Shown here: one piece after another, positions 24,595 through 36,576 of the stretch
Position numbering within the stretch: position 1 is the stretch's first letter
How the letters are laid out: each line of letters starts with the position of its first letter
Assembly (NCBI GenBank): GCA_963921825.1
Contig: OY997596.1
Location: 33,781,932-33,845,931, forward strand
Reading direction: 5' to 3'
From: Erodium maritimum
Taxonomy: Eukaryota; Streptophyta; Magnoliopsida; Geraniales; Geraniaceae
DNA length: 64,000 nucleotides
Made by a program: the position numbers and the translations under genes
The notes under the pieces: model-generated
Told to the model about the DNA's origin: nothing
What the model saw: the letters and a program-made list of their open reading frames with translations, nothing else
The model's database searches: none

Positions 24595-25445
24595 AGTCGT
24601 TAGCTTTCCATCACTGAGATATATAAGCATAGGATGGCTGAGAAATCAACAAGAAATAATCTAGATATCATTCCTCGGAACTAGTACCATCTTGTTGGAT
24701 ACTATGTGGTCGAAGCACATCTTAACAGGTAAATATTATTAAAAGCACAAACGACATATCAACAAGAAGTATAGTTTATGGTAAAAGTACAGTCGATCCC
24801 ACAGGGAAGTAGTGGGTATCTTAAATCTGAAATGCTCTAACCTAAAGCTGTCACTACCCTAAGTTAGCGTTTATTTATTACTTTTGTTATACTTTACAAG
24901 TTTTGCTTACAAAAGCTGTTCGAGGAGTGAAATTGGGGTTGGATCAACCACAACCCCTAGAGATACTACAATGAGGAGGTAAAGCGGGACCATCACTACC
25001 TAGGAGGAGCATGCGTTTCAAATCAAGGATGCAAGAGTGCAAGTAACGTAAGGTGAATCATGCATATCAAACAAGAGTACAAATGTGTGGGAAGTTGGCG
25101 TGATTGATACTTCCATGATGGTCTAGAAAAGCGACTCAAGTTGATACGTGGATCCTAAAAAGAAACTCAAACCAACCACCTTAGATAATTTTCTAAATGA
25201 GGCGTAGTCCAACTATACCCTAACATCAACGAAAATCCATGTACTTACCAAGGCTATAAAAGTTCCCTACCTAACGAGTTATAAGCATTCCTCACGTTAC
25301 CTTGAAAACGGAATAATAAATGTGGCCATAAGTTATGGACATATCCTCTTACTTAGATAACGGTAGAGTATCTACCCACTTTAGAAGACGTTCCCATTCC
25401 TAAGTGTTGCTACATTTGTATTGTCCATTTGTATGTCAAGTCATA
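24595..25445. other. No gene seen; possible old repeat
   Basis: There are no ORFs of note. The phrase around 24790 (AGTCGATCCCACAGGGAAGTAG) is repeat-like in feel, but I could not assign it to an element. Confidence 0.3.
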
Positions 25446-26321
25446 TGTTAATGAGGATGCCAGTTGACATCATGTGTGTGTACAACTGGTGCGAAGCTGA
25501 ATGAAGATGTCAGCACATAATGTTAATGGCATGACAGTGACTGACAGCTCACGCACGTTGAATTAATCAAGTGCGTGGAATCTATCAAGTGTATCTAGAT
25601 CGTATCCATGTTTATCCGATTAGATTTGCTTCCTAATATGAAGATAGTTTCCTTAATAGATATATCCTCTATTATAGAAAATCTCTAAGACAAGGAAATT
25701 AATATATTTGCCCTGATCGTGACTTTAGAGGTGGAGAAACCCTAGGAGCCACACTACAAAGGTAATGAGAGCTATAAATACAAGACATTCTTTCAAGATC
25801 GTTTCGGATCTTTTGCAAAACTCAAAGTCTATATCGTAAGCAAGATTTGTGTGTGCATGTTCGTGAAGGACTGTTCGTGATCCTTAGTTTATGAATTTGG
25901 ATTCCTAAGCATGTTGTTGGAATTCCAAATGAAGTAAACTAAAGGAGAACGTTATATGCTCATACTTTGATTCATGACTAATCAAGTAGTAGAGCTAAAT
26001 GGTGACCATTGAAAAGTCATATCAAATCCTGAAGAACAAAAATAATCTGAGACTGTAGGAGCTTGAAGGGTGGAACTAAGATTTGATCTAATGTTTAGGA
26101 GGGGTCCCTGTTTTAGGTTTGTCACTTTGTAACAATAGCATAGGTTTGATCTGGAATATTTGGTAACTTGTATGTTGATTGTTTACTTGATAGTGAAAAC
26201 CTTTCCATTGGACAAGTTCCCCCAGATGTAGGTATGATGTACCGAATTGGGTAACCAATCTTGTGTCGTTGTGATTGCTTAATTATTGCATTTCTCTTTT
26301 ACTCTTTTATTGCATTTCCCA
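25446..26321 (+). repeat. Copia-type LTR, apparently solo
   Basis: It begins TGTTAATGAGGATGCC. A TATA-box promoter is present at about 25770-25780 (GCTATAAATACAAG). The 3' part (about 26190-26320) has the familiar Copia LTR ending: GTGAAAACC, then CCCCCAGATGTAGG, then ACCGAATTGGGTAACC and a T-rich tail. No primer binding site or polypurine tract adjoins, and no pol fragment is nearby, so I infer a solo LTR. The boundaries are estimates and no 5-bp duplication was found. Confidence 0.5.
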
Positions 26322-27607
26322 TCGAGTCCACATCCGTATCTGCATGCCAAGCCCGAGCCCGCGCACGCCTCATTGACCAACTCAACAGCCGGCCTTCCTT
26401 CGATCTTTGACAATGATTAAGCCTGAATTGTTTTTCAGTGCTTGGTTGATGTATGTTCTGTAGGGATTGAACTCAGTTCTTGTTCTTTATTTTCTTATTG
26501 AAAAAGAATAAAATTTATAATATTGTTTTGCTGCTAAAAAAAGAAGGAAATGGAAAACTATATTTACAGCTAAATCACCACATCATTTGAATTTCTATTC
26601 TAATATGAAAATGATTGGAGTTATATTTGTCAAAAAAAATGCACTTTATACATAAAAATGGCCTAAAATAACAGTTGCCAACCTTTAGAATTGTAAAATA
26701 TACCCAATAAAAATAATCATTATTAAAGTAAATCCACATAAAGCTCACAATTTTAGTAAAATAAACACTTATTTCAACTTAAAATTCACCTCTTCTATTA
26801 TAAGAATATGAAAACGACAACTGGATCAAAATCATACTCAAGACACATCAAGACTTACTAAATTAAGCTTAATTACACATGTAAATATCAAAAATCCAAA
26901 CAAAACGAGTTGCACGCACACAAACAATTGCAAAAGTCAAACAACTTATAAGATTTTATATATGGGTCATCCATTCATTACAAAATAAACCGCAAAAAAA
27001 AAAAATAAGAAACCCTAAATTATGCGTTGAATCTCTGAAACTATACCATACTAGGTAACAGTAAATGGCGATAAATGATCAAAAATTGAAAATGAGTCAT
27101 ACCAAAAAGGCTGTAGAAGTTTTGTACCCTTGATAATAGTTATCACAACTCATAAACAATCTTGTTCTTTATGTTCTTGTTCATAAAGCGTGTATCAAAC
27201 CTTGACTCCAAGTCTTTGTCCCCATTTTGCTTATACATGTCTCTGTTTATTGTACTTCTTAGCACTACAACTAAAGATGGGCAGTATTTGTTCATAATCT
27301 AATTCAAATAAGAAATATAATATGGCTCGATTATTCAGACTATGTGATTATGTCAGCTTGATTGATTTTAAAAATTATGTTTGATTTCGATTACTATAAC
27401 TAGATAATCGAATTAATCAAATTAACCGAAATATCAATATGTTAGTTTGAAGTTGTTTATACATATAAGTAAAAAAATATTGTTAGAATATTTTATCACA
27501 TTAACTTGGGATGAAGAATGGAGTAACATTTGTTGAAACAATTTGAATATGTTAGAAACTAGTCTAATAAGATTTCAATTGAATTTATTTTTCATATGTG
27601 AAGAACT
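26322..27607. other. AT-rich interval with a LINE-like tail
   Basis: About 26400-26536 ends in AATATTGTTTTGCTGCTAAAAAAAG, similar to the retroposon tail near 350. The rest is AT-rich without a credible ORF. Confidence 0.35.
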
Positions 27608-27623
27608 AAACTAACGAAATCTC
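27608..27623 (+). repeat. Left 16-bp target-site duplication of the LINE-type insertion
   Basis: AAACTAACGAAATCTC here is repeated exactly at 29542-29557, immediately after the A-rich 3' end of the insertion. Long duplications of this size are typical of LINE-type target-primed integration. Confidence 0.85.
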
Positions 27624-29541
27624 AAATTCTCTCTCCCTCTTGTCGAGAACAAGCCTAAACCTTAGGAGACTTGTGCTCTCGTATCGCTGTTATTATCGCA
27701 TGTTAGTCGTGCCCCAGCCCGAGGAGGACCTTAACCCTACACCTCCACGGGTTGCGTTGCCGTCTGACAAAGTCGCACCACTACCTACTACCCTTGTCAT
27801 GACGCCGCTTGTGCACGTCCCGTCGCCGTCTGACCGCTCCTCTACGATGATGACAGGTGTGCCTCCTCCATGCCCCTCACGAATTCTGATAAGCCCTTTA
27901 AAGGGTCGCCGTAAGAGGAAACCAAAAACCATGCCCGCTGAACCCCTACCACCACAACCTTCCCCACCGCTTTCATCACTAGTGCAACTACCACCATCTC
28001 CATTCCAATACGATTACCACCACAACAATCTCCACTAACACCACTGCTGCCTCCTATGCCATCCCTAGCGTTAGTGGCATTCGTGTCGGGTGCAACCCTC
28101 CTTATTCAACCACGACCGAAGGTAAGGCAAGGCCCCCCACCAAAAATCCTAGGGGCCTCGTTGGATGGTTCGCCTACAGGTTCATCTTTGTCTCCCCCTG
28201 CCTTGCTTCCGGGAGCTGATGAGGATGGCCCTAGGTCACCGTCCTGCCTTGGTATGGGTGACTTGCGAGTGAAAGAAATCCCGGCATTCATGCCGAATGC
28301 AGACCAGATTCTGCTCATCCCCTCCATACACATACTAGAGTTTATGCTACGTTGGGAGGGCTTGGTACCACCTCCTACTCCTGCTCCTCCGGTGGTTTTG
28401 AGGCTTGCACCGCCTGACTATCCTATTCGGGCCCTCTAGGAGAGCCTCTGGGTTGCTCCTTAGGCTACGAAGAGTATCTGGAGGTAGTCGTCACTAATTT
28501 GGTTGTTAATCCAAGGGCTTTGGCTCAACAACGTTTTAGTATGCTCATACAACTTCTGCCCCCCTTTTCCCCACGCTAGGGAACCCTACTTCAAGTCATC
28601 ACCAATGCATGAGGCATCTCGGTGGTGGGACTGGTGATTAAAGACATCGAACCCGGTGTCTTTGGGTTTTACTTCTCCAATGAGGATGCTCGGGTTTGGG
28701 TTCGTGGTCCTGAACCATGGTGTTTTGATGGCCACCCCTTGTTTCTTATGGAAATTGACCCATCTGCTAGGGTCTTTCCATCACTAGACAGACTCAAACT
28801 GTGGGTTCATGCCCACGGCCTCCCACTGGCATTCAGACCAAGACGATTGGGGAGAAAATTGGAGCAGCTTTGGGGACCATGATGGAGGTTCGACAAATCT
28901 CTCCTGGAGTACTAGAAGGAGAAGATGAATAGGGTCTATACAACAGACTGGAAGAAGTCGATCCGTGTACTGTCAGGTTTCGACCTTCTGACTTAGAACA
29001 CTACACCTAATCCCACTTCACATCGAGGAAGGGGACCAATTTTAACCCACAACACTACACCTAACGAGCGTGTATGTGGGGATGGTCTTCCGGGTTGGAA
29101 TTTTTTTTGTAGCGGTACAGCCTCCGATCAGTGGAGTGGAGGCGCCTTCGAGGATGGCGCCTGGAACAAAGAGGGATTCCGCTAGGGAACCTCGGGAAGA
29201 TCAGGCGAGGGCTAGGAAGCAGCCTCGCCAAGGAAAATTAGTACAACCTAGGGCTTCATGGACGATTGCTGGAATGGATCCCTAAGACAAGCCATTCCTT
29301 CCTTTACTATTGCACAACACAGGTTTGGTTTTTAACAAGACTATATGGGTCCTCTTCAAGGGAATGAGCGGTAATTCGGCCACACCTTGAGCAGTGATTT
29401 GTAATACATTTTCATTACAGTCTTCTATTTTCATATAGACCGTCTTAGACGTTCTATTGTTGCTTACTTATTGTTAGACCTAGTGCATGATCAAACATGT
29501 AATAACTCTTTTTCGGGTAATAAAAGTATTTTTTTCTAAAA
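27624..29541 (+). mobile_element. LINE-derived element with ORF1 only (about 1.9 kb)
   Basis: Bounded by the exact 16-bp duplication and ending in an A-rich tail preceded by AATAAAAGT. It contains ORF1-type sequence (27640-29290) but no reverse transcriptase or endonuclease. Because the duplication is complete at both ends, the missing ORF2 was either already absent from the inserted copy or deleted internally afterwards. Confidence 0.75.
27640..29285 (+). pseudogene. LINE ORF1 (DUF4283-like RNA-binding protein), decayed
   Basis: The N-terminal part (27640-28430, two frames) is proline-rich with a basic patch (LKGRRKRKPK). The conserved part at 28622-28882 reads GLVIKDIEPGVFGFYFSNEDARVWV, then PWCFDGHPLFLMEIDPSA, then LKLWVHAHGLPLAF. 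This matches the DUF4283 domain found in ORF1 of plant L1-type LINEs (pattern F-F-F...D...V...PW-F-G-L...W...GLP). ORF1 proteins bind element RNA. Frameshifts and stops lie between 28030 and 28100, near 28440 and after 28882. The C-terminal zinc knuckle usual for the family was not recognised. ORF 29070-29285 may be its basic C-terminal tail. Confidence 0.65.
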
Positions 29542-29557
29542 AAACTAACGAAATCTC
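29542..29557 (+). repeat. Right 16-bp target-site duplication of the LINE-type insertion
   Basis: Exact copy of 27608-27623 (AAACTAACGAAATCTC), directly following the A-rich end of the element. Confidence 0.85.
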
Positions 29558-29869
29558 CTTTTTATAAGAAAATTTATTGTATCTAATACTGGTATAAGAT
29601 GTTTTTGTTTACGAAGTATAATATTATGTAACGAGGTTGAGCATAAATACTATATTGTGTTTATACATAGAACAAAAGTCAATTGTTTTGATTAATAACC
29701 GAATCGAATCGATTTTTTTTAATTCGATTAAGTTAGTGAAATGAAAAAAAATCCAATTAAATTAATATAATTTAATAATTGATATTTTAATTAGGTTATA
29801 AAAATCGCTAATATTTGATTGAAGAATCGAATGCTTGCCCCTAACTACAGCTCAAGTTACAAGAAAAAA
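29558..29869. other. AT-rich interval, no gene seen
   Basis: Very AT-rich with no reading frame or repeat boundary that I can support. Confidence 0.4.
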
Positions 29870-30600
29870 GCTCTGCTAGGGTTTGCGCCTCCAATGGAGG
29901 ACAAACCTAGGGTTTCAGCCCATCCCTGCCGCGTCTCACCCCGGCGCTGCCTCCACCTCCCCCGGAGTAGGTTCGGTCATGTCCCTCTCCCTCCGAACCC
30001 AAGATCGCCGAATTTACGGGATTACCACCACCTTGCTCTGGTTTCTGTTTTGGGCGGCGTGTTGCCTAGGGTTGCGCCTTCACCTGGGCCTCCGAGGTAT
30101 CGGGTTATCTCTTCCGATCAGCCCCCGTCGCCGCTGAAGCCACCGACATGTCCTTCTCCCTGACCTCCGCTGCCGTCGCCGCCTCTGAAGGCGACACTGT
30201 CGTCCTTGAAACTGCCTCCTCCTTGGCCTCCACCACCGCTTCTTCCTTGACCCCTCTCTCGATTCTGGATCTGGCTAATCGAATGGGTCTTTGCTATTTT
30301 TTCTAGTCTTCGTCTTTGTAGGGTCAATGACGACAGAAATCCAGTTCTCTAGGGACTGGCCTTGGGAGGGGTCCCTAGGCGATGTTTTGCCTCCGACCAT
30401 CACGATTACCGTCGAGGTCCCACATGATGTCCGGTACCCTGTTCCCCCTCACCGTCTTCTTTCAGTACCGAAGGGGCGTCAACAACGGTTCTATTATTCA
30501 AAGGATCTCATTACCCAAGGGACGTCAAAATACCGTCTCTGACGGTTATGATACTACAAAGAAGTGAACCATTGTTCGTTAGTACTGATCTTCTGGGGTC
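29870..30600 (+). mobile_element. Retroposon remnant related to 6290-6680
   Basis: It contains a GC-rich GCCGCC-type tract (30110-30250), then CGATTCTGGATCTGGCTAAT (about 30261) and GGGAGGGGTCCCTAGGCGATG (about 30365). The same blocks in the same order occur at 6480-6660. ORFs at 29819-30163 are proline/arginine-rich without a domain. It is inferred to be a LINE-like 5' region. The 3' limit is unclear because it runs into the MYB5 fragment. Confidence 0.4.
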
Positions 30601-30616
30601 AGAAAGTCTATTCCCT

Positions 30617-30746
30617 GAGCTCCTTGAATGTAATGGAAATGAGCGCAGATTCGCAACCGAGAATTCGAATCAGCACAAGAAAGGGTATTATGGTAATCTT
30701 CTTGGTTGAGAAACAAAGGGAAATGGTTGTCCGTACAGTAATTGAT
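30617..30746 (-). pseudogene. MYB5-like terminal-exon fragment
   Basis: The plus-strand sequence CTCCTTGAATGTAATGGAAATGAGCGCAG and what follows match the antisense of the intact MYB gene at about 39560-39715 block by block. Shared blocks are GGAAATGAGCGCAGATTC, ATCGGCACAAG-AAGGGTATTA, GTTGAGAAACGAAG and GTACAGTAATTGAT, with short deletions. It covers only the C-terminal acidic region (matching C-AD-S near [11 protein letters not shown] and the [15 protein letters not shown] area). No R2 or R3 sequence was found nearby. It is a broken partial duplicate, cut on the right close to the hAT insertion site at 30748. Confidence 0.75.
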
Positions 30747-30747
30747 T

Positions 30748-30755
30748 CCTTAATA
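30748..30755 (+). repeat. Left 8-bp target-site duplication of the hAT element
   Basis: CCTTAATA, repeated exactly at 32099-32106. Eight base pairs is the diagnostic length for hAT-superfamily insertions. Confidence 0.85.
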
Positions 30756-32098
30756 TAGGGCAGGGCACGACCGGTTAACCGACACCGGCAACCACTCAGA
30801 CCACCGGAACCGGACCTATCGATGAAGCAAAATACCCCACCGACACCGTCACCGATGGCCGGCCAAATGGTCAAAAACCGACGGTTATTTTAAACGCCGG
30901 TGTCGATGAAAACCCGACTTCTCCGAGCCAATTGAGCCAAAAATAGACTCCTGGGTCAAATTTCATTCTTTTATATTTTAAAATTCAGTTCTCGATACTT
31001 TAATCAAGTTTAATTTAGTTCTGGATTTATATAAATGGTTTCAGACTTATTCACTGTGCTTCAATTATTTTCAGACTTGATTTGTGAACAATGCATCAAC
31101 AAGTTTCGAACAAGACAACATATATAATTAAATAATAAAGATGACATATCAATTCAACAAATTCGAAACAACCTACATTTGAAAGAGAGGTGAACAAAGT
31201 AGATCTGAAATTAAATAAAAAAACCCAGTTCCAATACAAATAATTAAATACGTAAGATTACTCAAAAAAAGTTCAAGCCTTCTAAGGATTCATATGATAC
31301 TATATTTAACAAAAAATTAAAAAGAACAAAACAAATCGGGACAAAACGAAACAAACCAAGCAATATTTTCTCATTAGATCCATAAAAATAAAAACCAGGA
31401 TATAACAACCAACAAAAAAACAACATATTAACACGCATAAATGTTTTAGAAACCAAATAAGATCTACAAATACTATCAAGCAACATCATTGACCCAAAAA
31501 TAACCGAAAAAAACTAAAGAATATTGAACATAGAAGAATGAACAACACTTACATCGATATAATCGATCCAAACGAAGAAAAAAACAAGTAAACATGAAAT
31601 AAGGAATAGATGATATAGGGATTAGGAGAGCATGTGATGGGTCTGAGAGAAAAAGTCACGGCCACAAAGGATTGGAGTGAGACTCTCTCATCCTTGCCAG
31701 TGATATTTATTCTACAAACAAGCTTCATCCAACGATTAGAATTCAAACCTATATAGGACGGACATGGATGAAGGAAGCAACGAAATGGGTTGCTTAGGGC
31801 TTTAAAGTTGGGCTTCTATATTGTATGAAGTAATAAGCCCAAATGTCAAATAAAACCCAGCCCACGACACTTCATCTTCTTCCTTTGTTCTACGCAACAC
31901 AGACACCGGAGGAGGAGACTGACTGGAAATGGGTGCCGGTGTCGGTTATACCAGTTAACCGGCGGTTATGGCCATCCAAAACCGACGACCGGTCGAACAA
32001 CACTCGGTGCTTCATTTTTTCCACCACCCCCGCCCCGGCGTCGTCCCGGTGCCGGTGTAATCGGTGTCGGTGAACTCGGTGTATCTTGCCCACCCCTA
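30756..32098. mobile_element. Non-autonomous hAT element (1343 bp)
   Basis: It begins TAGGGCAGGGCACGACCGG and ends, read in reverse complement, TAGGGGTGGGCAAGATACACC. This is the TAGGGGTGGGCA-type terminus of many plant hAT elements. It is flanked by perfect CCTTAATA duplications. Subterminal regions at both ends are rich in ACCGACACCGG-like words in opposite orientation (30775-30900 and 31930-32090). The interior is AT-rich with no transposase, so it depends on an autonomous relative. Confidence 0.85.
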
Positions 32099-32106
32099 CC
32101 TTAATA
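32099..32106 (+). repeat. Right 8-bp target-site duplication of the hAT element
   Basis: CCTTAATA directly follows the element end CACCCCTA. Identical to 30748-30755. Confidence 0.85.
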
Positions 32107-34379
32107 TATAGTCCCTCACCCTCAGAATCTGTCCGTGGTGCAATGGCAGTGACTGGGTATAAAGAAAGGTTGGTTTGTCTAACCACACTTACGACCGTTT
32201 GTTGGTCCTCCCTCTACCTGTTCACCCGGTAATCCCAGCGGTCAATCCGAATAGCCAGTTCGGATCACCTAACATGGAAACCGACACGTGTCCAGCAAGA
32301 GCCTTTTTTATAGTTACGAAACAGCGCTTCTTCTCCTTCTCCTTCTTATTCTTTCCTCGTGGAAACAATTTCACGACAATGTATTCTATCTGGCAGCCTC
32401 TGTCCGTCGTTTCGTTTCGGCCCCAATAATTTTCAGGTCAGTTGATATTCGTGACGATCTTGTCGAGCTTCTACATAAATTTGTACTGTATCTACCTCTG
32501 TTATTCTAGGTTGTTTGATGATATAAATCGAATTGTTCATAGTATCGTGTTTGTTCATGCAACTACACCGTTGTGGTTTATTCATTGTGTTAGGCCTCAA
32601 CATTCATTACAGTGATACTTTCAAAATTATATAATGAGAGTAACAATATATATAGTACAAATATTTATTTATTATTTTGTAAGATGTCATGCCATGCAAG
32701 TTCCAACCATCTATATATAATCTCAAAATATAGTGTATAATCGTGTAAAAAAAATTTAGTTTTATGTACATACAAATGTTCGTATATGTTTTACTGAATA
32801 TTTGGAAAGAAATTAATAAACTCGATTGATAAGCAGTTTGGAGTAAGAATGGTAGATAGAAGTTTTGGAGGACATTACTATAAACTTGACCATGAAGATG
32901 TGGACTTTCTCTTTATTGTGAACCCCTTGTTACCCTTTTGTGGAACAAAATGGACATCTTCTTCTCAAGAAACGACCGTTTGATATACTAAAAGGGGAAA
33001 AGGAGATTATTATCCCAATATGAATATCTAGTTTCATATAAGGTATGCAAAATTTCTTTATTTTTTGAGTAAATACGAGATAATTTATTTAAACGTCGAC
33101 AGTAAGGATCTGCTAAAATGGTTCCAGTATAAACCCTCCTTGTCATTCCCAGACAGAGGAGGAACATGCCGCCTTGACAAGCCAGTGAATTGCTTTGTTC
33201 AATGTACGTTTTATAAAATCGAGTTGCACGTCCTCGAGTCTAGATTACAAATTATTTAAGAGTCAAAGGATGGGATAAGGAATTAAAAGTGTCTTATGCT
33301 TCTACATATCTTTTTATCGTAACTCGTTCGGCAAAATTTCAAGTGTCCAAATAGTTGCATTTGGAGGTTTTTTCTCCTACTGCCTCGATAATTAGGTTGA
33401 AAGAGATACCTGAGCGAACATTACCATGATTTGAAAGGAAAATGATTTAGTGTATTTTAAGTAATCTATATAAAAATTGTTTGAAATGGTATTGTGATTA
33501 CAGACCCACTTTAATACTGGTAACGTACAAAATAAGTCTAAATAACATGTTATGAAAGTTGCATTCAAGTTCACATGGAAGAAACAGTGTCACCATATAT
33601 AAGGCAATGTACCCCGAGGAGGGAATATGAATAAAAATGCTTCAAAAATCTTTGGGTTTTCATAAGACAAAACCATACTTAGAGTAAAAAGTGGAACAAA
33701 AGTTGGACTGTTAGATATTTAGTAGTGATTAGGACAATTGCAAAAATTTGTGATAAAGTATATGTGTTTTGTATACATTATCCATGAATATAGGATAATT
33801 ACAAAAAATTGTGATAAATTCGGTGTTTTTTGTATTTATTTTTATTTTTATGTAAAAGACATACCATTACTATAACATTCATGTGACTTTAATTTTTATT
33901 GAAATGTCTCTTCACATTATACATGTTTTGTAACTTTATAATCTTCTTATATAATATATATATATATATATACATACGTGTTTTACAATTTAAAATCTTT
34001 TTGTATACATTTTGCATGGTTAGTTGTAACATTTTGTAAAAATATTAACCCTATCAATGAATTTACGGGCAAAATAAAGTTGAAGAACAACTTTTACAGA
34101 AAAAATAGTTAAATATGCTTAGTTCACCACAAAGTTTATAATTACTTGTTATTATAATTGTGTGCATGGGGTAGATAATAATACTAGGAGGAAAGTCAAA
34201 AGAGAGTAGGAAGTCAAACATATGGATTTGAATGTGAGACAACCAACTACCAATGATAGAAGTGTTGGGAGGAGACTGGTAGTTTGAATTGGCTTGTGTT
34301 AGGTCATAACTTAAAAGTGGCTGCAACCACAACCTTCCCGATCCTAACTAGAACCTCAAACCCAACAAATTTCTTTACC
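32107..34379. other. Gene-poor AT-rich region
   Basis: No ORF in this 2.3-kb stretch has a recognisable domain. A short (TA)n run lies at about 33954-33972. There is no clear RNA gene. Confidence 0.4.
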
Positions 34380-34668
34380 AAACCTTAGTAGACTTTCTTT
34401 GTTTGTTCTTCGTATTTGTAATATTCGGTTGTTAGGTCTTAAAATCTCGCTCCTTCTTTAGCCCTATTTTTTTAGATTCTGTGAGAGTTTCTTTATGTGA
34501 TCGTGGTTGTTTTCTGTTAGATCTTGGTTGCGGTCTTATTGTATTCTCTTATAAGACGATTTTGAGTGTTTTGGAGTTTCTTTTTTGAAGGTCTGTAGCT
34601 GTATCTTGTATTTTTTTTTACCATTTATAAAAATTTCAATATGCTTTGTCGATAAAAAAAAAAAAAAC
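34380..34668 (+). mobile_element. LINE 3' UTR-like remnant
   Basis: T-rich sequence ending ATGCTTTGTCGATAAAAAAAAA (about 34640-34665), matching the tail pattern seen near 350, 2190 and 38330. No coding part is retained. Confidence 0.4.
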
Positions 34669-35474
34669 CTTACCAGCCTATATACTTCTTAAACCAAGTT
34701 TGAAAACTAGGTCTGTTTGCATATTGGGCTCGATCCATACATATGTTTCTTGTCCCAACATTTTGACTTTTGACCATTAGGTGGATATCTAGTGGTCATA
34801 CCTTTTTGTCTTAATATGGGGTGTGTTGGGATGGTCTGATCTTTATGTTATGAACTTTGATTCATGGACACCAGTTTTACACCTGTTTGTGCAATTTATA
34901 GTTTGATGTTTTGCACCATCTGAATTTAGAAGATTAGATGGCCATGTGCATATGAAATAAGATCGATGTTGACTTGTGAATATGACATTGTTCTATTAAT
35001 TATGAACATAATTGTAAAAGTATCCTCTAAATTGTAGTATTTGTTTTAAAGAATAACAAAAAAAAGTATTCTCTAATTTGTAGCTTTTTTTTTTTTCTAA
35101 GCAAAACATAAATAAAATAAAACCTATCATGAAGAGAAAAAGAAGAACAAGACCTAGAGACCCTAAAATCTAAAAATTTGACACAATCAATAAAAAGAAC
35201 ACAAACAATACAACCCACATAATAGAACTACCATGGGAATACAACAACAAAAAAACACAAAACAGTAAACGATCAAAACCAATACTGAACAGCCAACAAC
35301 CAGCCAACTAGAAAATGAGGAGGACTATGAGTTGATTCATGGACACCAATATTTGTTGCATTTTGTATTCATTTGTTCTAAAAACATTATTCTATCTTTG
35401 AATTTTATATCTAAATTATAATTAATAAATAAACCAAAAATATTCATCTTTAAGATATGTAATAAGATAATATT
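34669..35474. other. AT-rich interval with a minus-strand retroposon tail
   Basis: At 35082-35290 a T run followed by A/C-rich sequence looks like the reverse complement of a LINE 3' UTR. Otherwise I see no gene. Confidence 0.3.
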
Positions 35475-35482
35475 AGTTTTTA

Positions 35483-36576
35483 GGGAAAATGACACATAAC
35501 CCTCGCTAACTATTACGTTTTTTCACATCACCCCCTAACTATTTTTTGTGACATTTAACTCCCCTAACTTCATTTTTTTTCATTTTAGTCTAACGTTGTT
35601 AACTTTCCATCCAACTAACGTCAAAAGCCGAAAATATCCTCCACTTATCATCAAATTTTCAAAATGACGTCATTTACTTAGCAAAACGCAAAAACTGTGA
35701 AATGTCTATATTAACTAGAAAAATACCCAACAACTTTGAAATGTCTATATTAACTTGAAAAATACCCAACAACTTTGAAACGTTGTTGACTTAGTCCCTT
35801 TACAAAACTACGCTTTCGGGCAAAAAAAAAAATTGAAACGGCTTTTGAGCAATTGATCTATTGGTATTCAAACAATATACCTCAAATAAGATATTATCGG
35901 TGGTAATCAAAATAGACTCTCTTGATGAGCCGAGGCCCACTCTAGTCAAATGCAAGCTTCCATGTGGATTCAATGAGTGGATTAGGATATTCATCAAATA
36001 GTCACTAAATCAACATTTTTTTGATGTAACGTAGCATATATATGAAAATTTTCCAATTAATCAAACAATTATTCCTGTGACACAGATGCGAAAAAAGTTG
36101 AATCATAACAAAAAAAAAGCCTCTTATATACCTTCTTATATTTGATAGAAAGATGTATTGATTTTAATTTTTTTGAACGAAAAGTACACATTTTTATTAA
36201 TAAATAAAGAAGAGTCATTATAACGAACAAGATCTCAGAAGTCCTTGATCAAAAAACTCTAAAACATATTGATCGTAGGAGACGGTTTTGAAGAAACGTG
36301 CTAGCTTGATGAAATTGAAGGGCATAAACTGTGGGGAGGTGAAGTTAGGTTTTTAGGTTAGGGTAGTTAGTTTTTGTGGGTTAAAGGGCAGTTTTGGGAT
36401 TTAGAAAAAAATAAAATCATGTGATGTGCACATGTTCAATTTTCGTCCGTTTTTTGATGAAAAAAGAGTAAAGTAAAAAAAAAACGAAGTTAGAGGAGTT
36501 AAATGTCACAAAAAATAGTTAGGGGGGTGATGTGAAAAAACATGATAGTTAGTGAGGATTATGTGTCATTTTCCCC
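35483..36576. mobile_element. Inverted-repeat DNA transposon, about 1.09 kb, Mutator- or hAT-like
   Basis: The left end reads GGGAAAATGACACATAACCC. The right end in reverse complement reads GGGGAAAATGACACATAATC. The match continues inward (CTAACTAT, then CACCCCCTAACTATTTTTTGTGACATTTAACTCC in the left arm) for about 100 bp. The direct repeat AGTTTTTA flanks both sides (35475-35482 and 36577-36584). If the preceding base is counted, the duplication is 9 bp with one mismatch. There is no transposase. The interior (35800-36350) has no recognised gene. The 8-9-bp duplication and long terminal repeats fit a non-autonomous Mutator-like or hAT element. Confidence 0.8.

Noticed and set aside
32129-32200. 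Possible tRNA-derived SINE head (GTGGTGCAATGGCAG)
   Set aside because: It looks a little like an A box, but no B box or SINE tail follows at the right distance.
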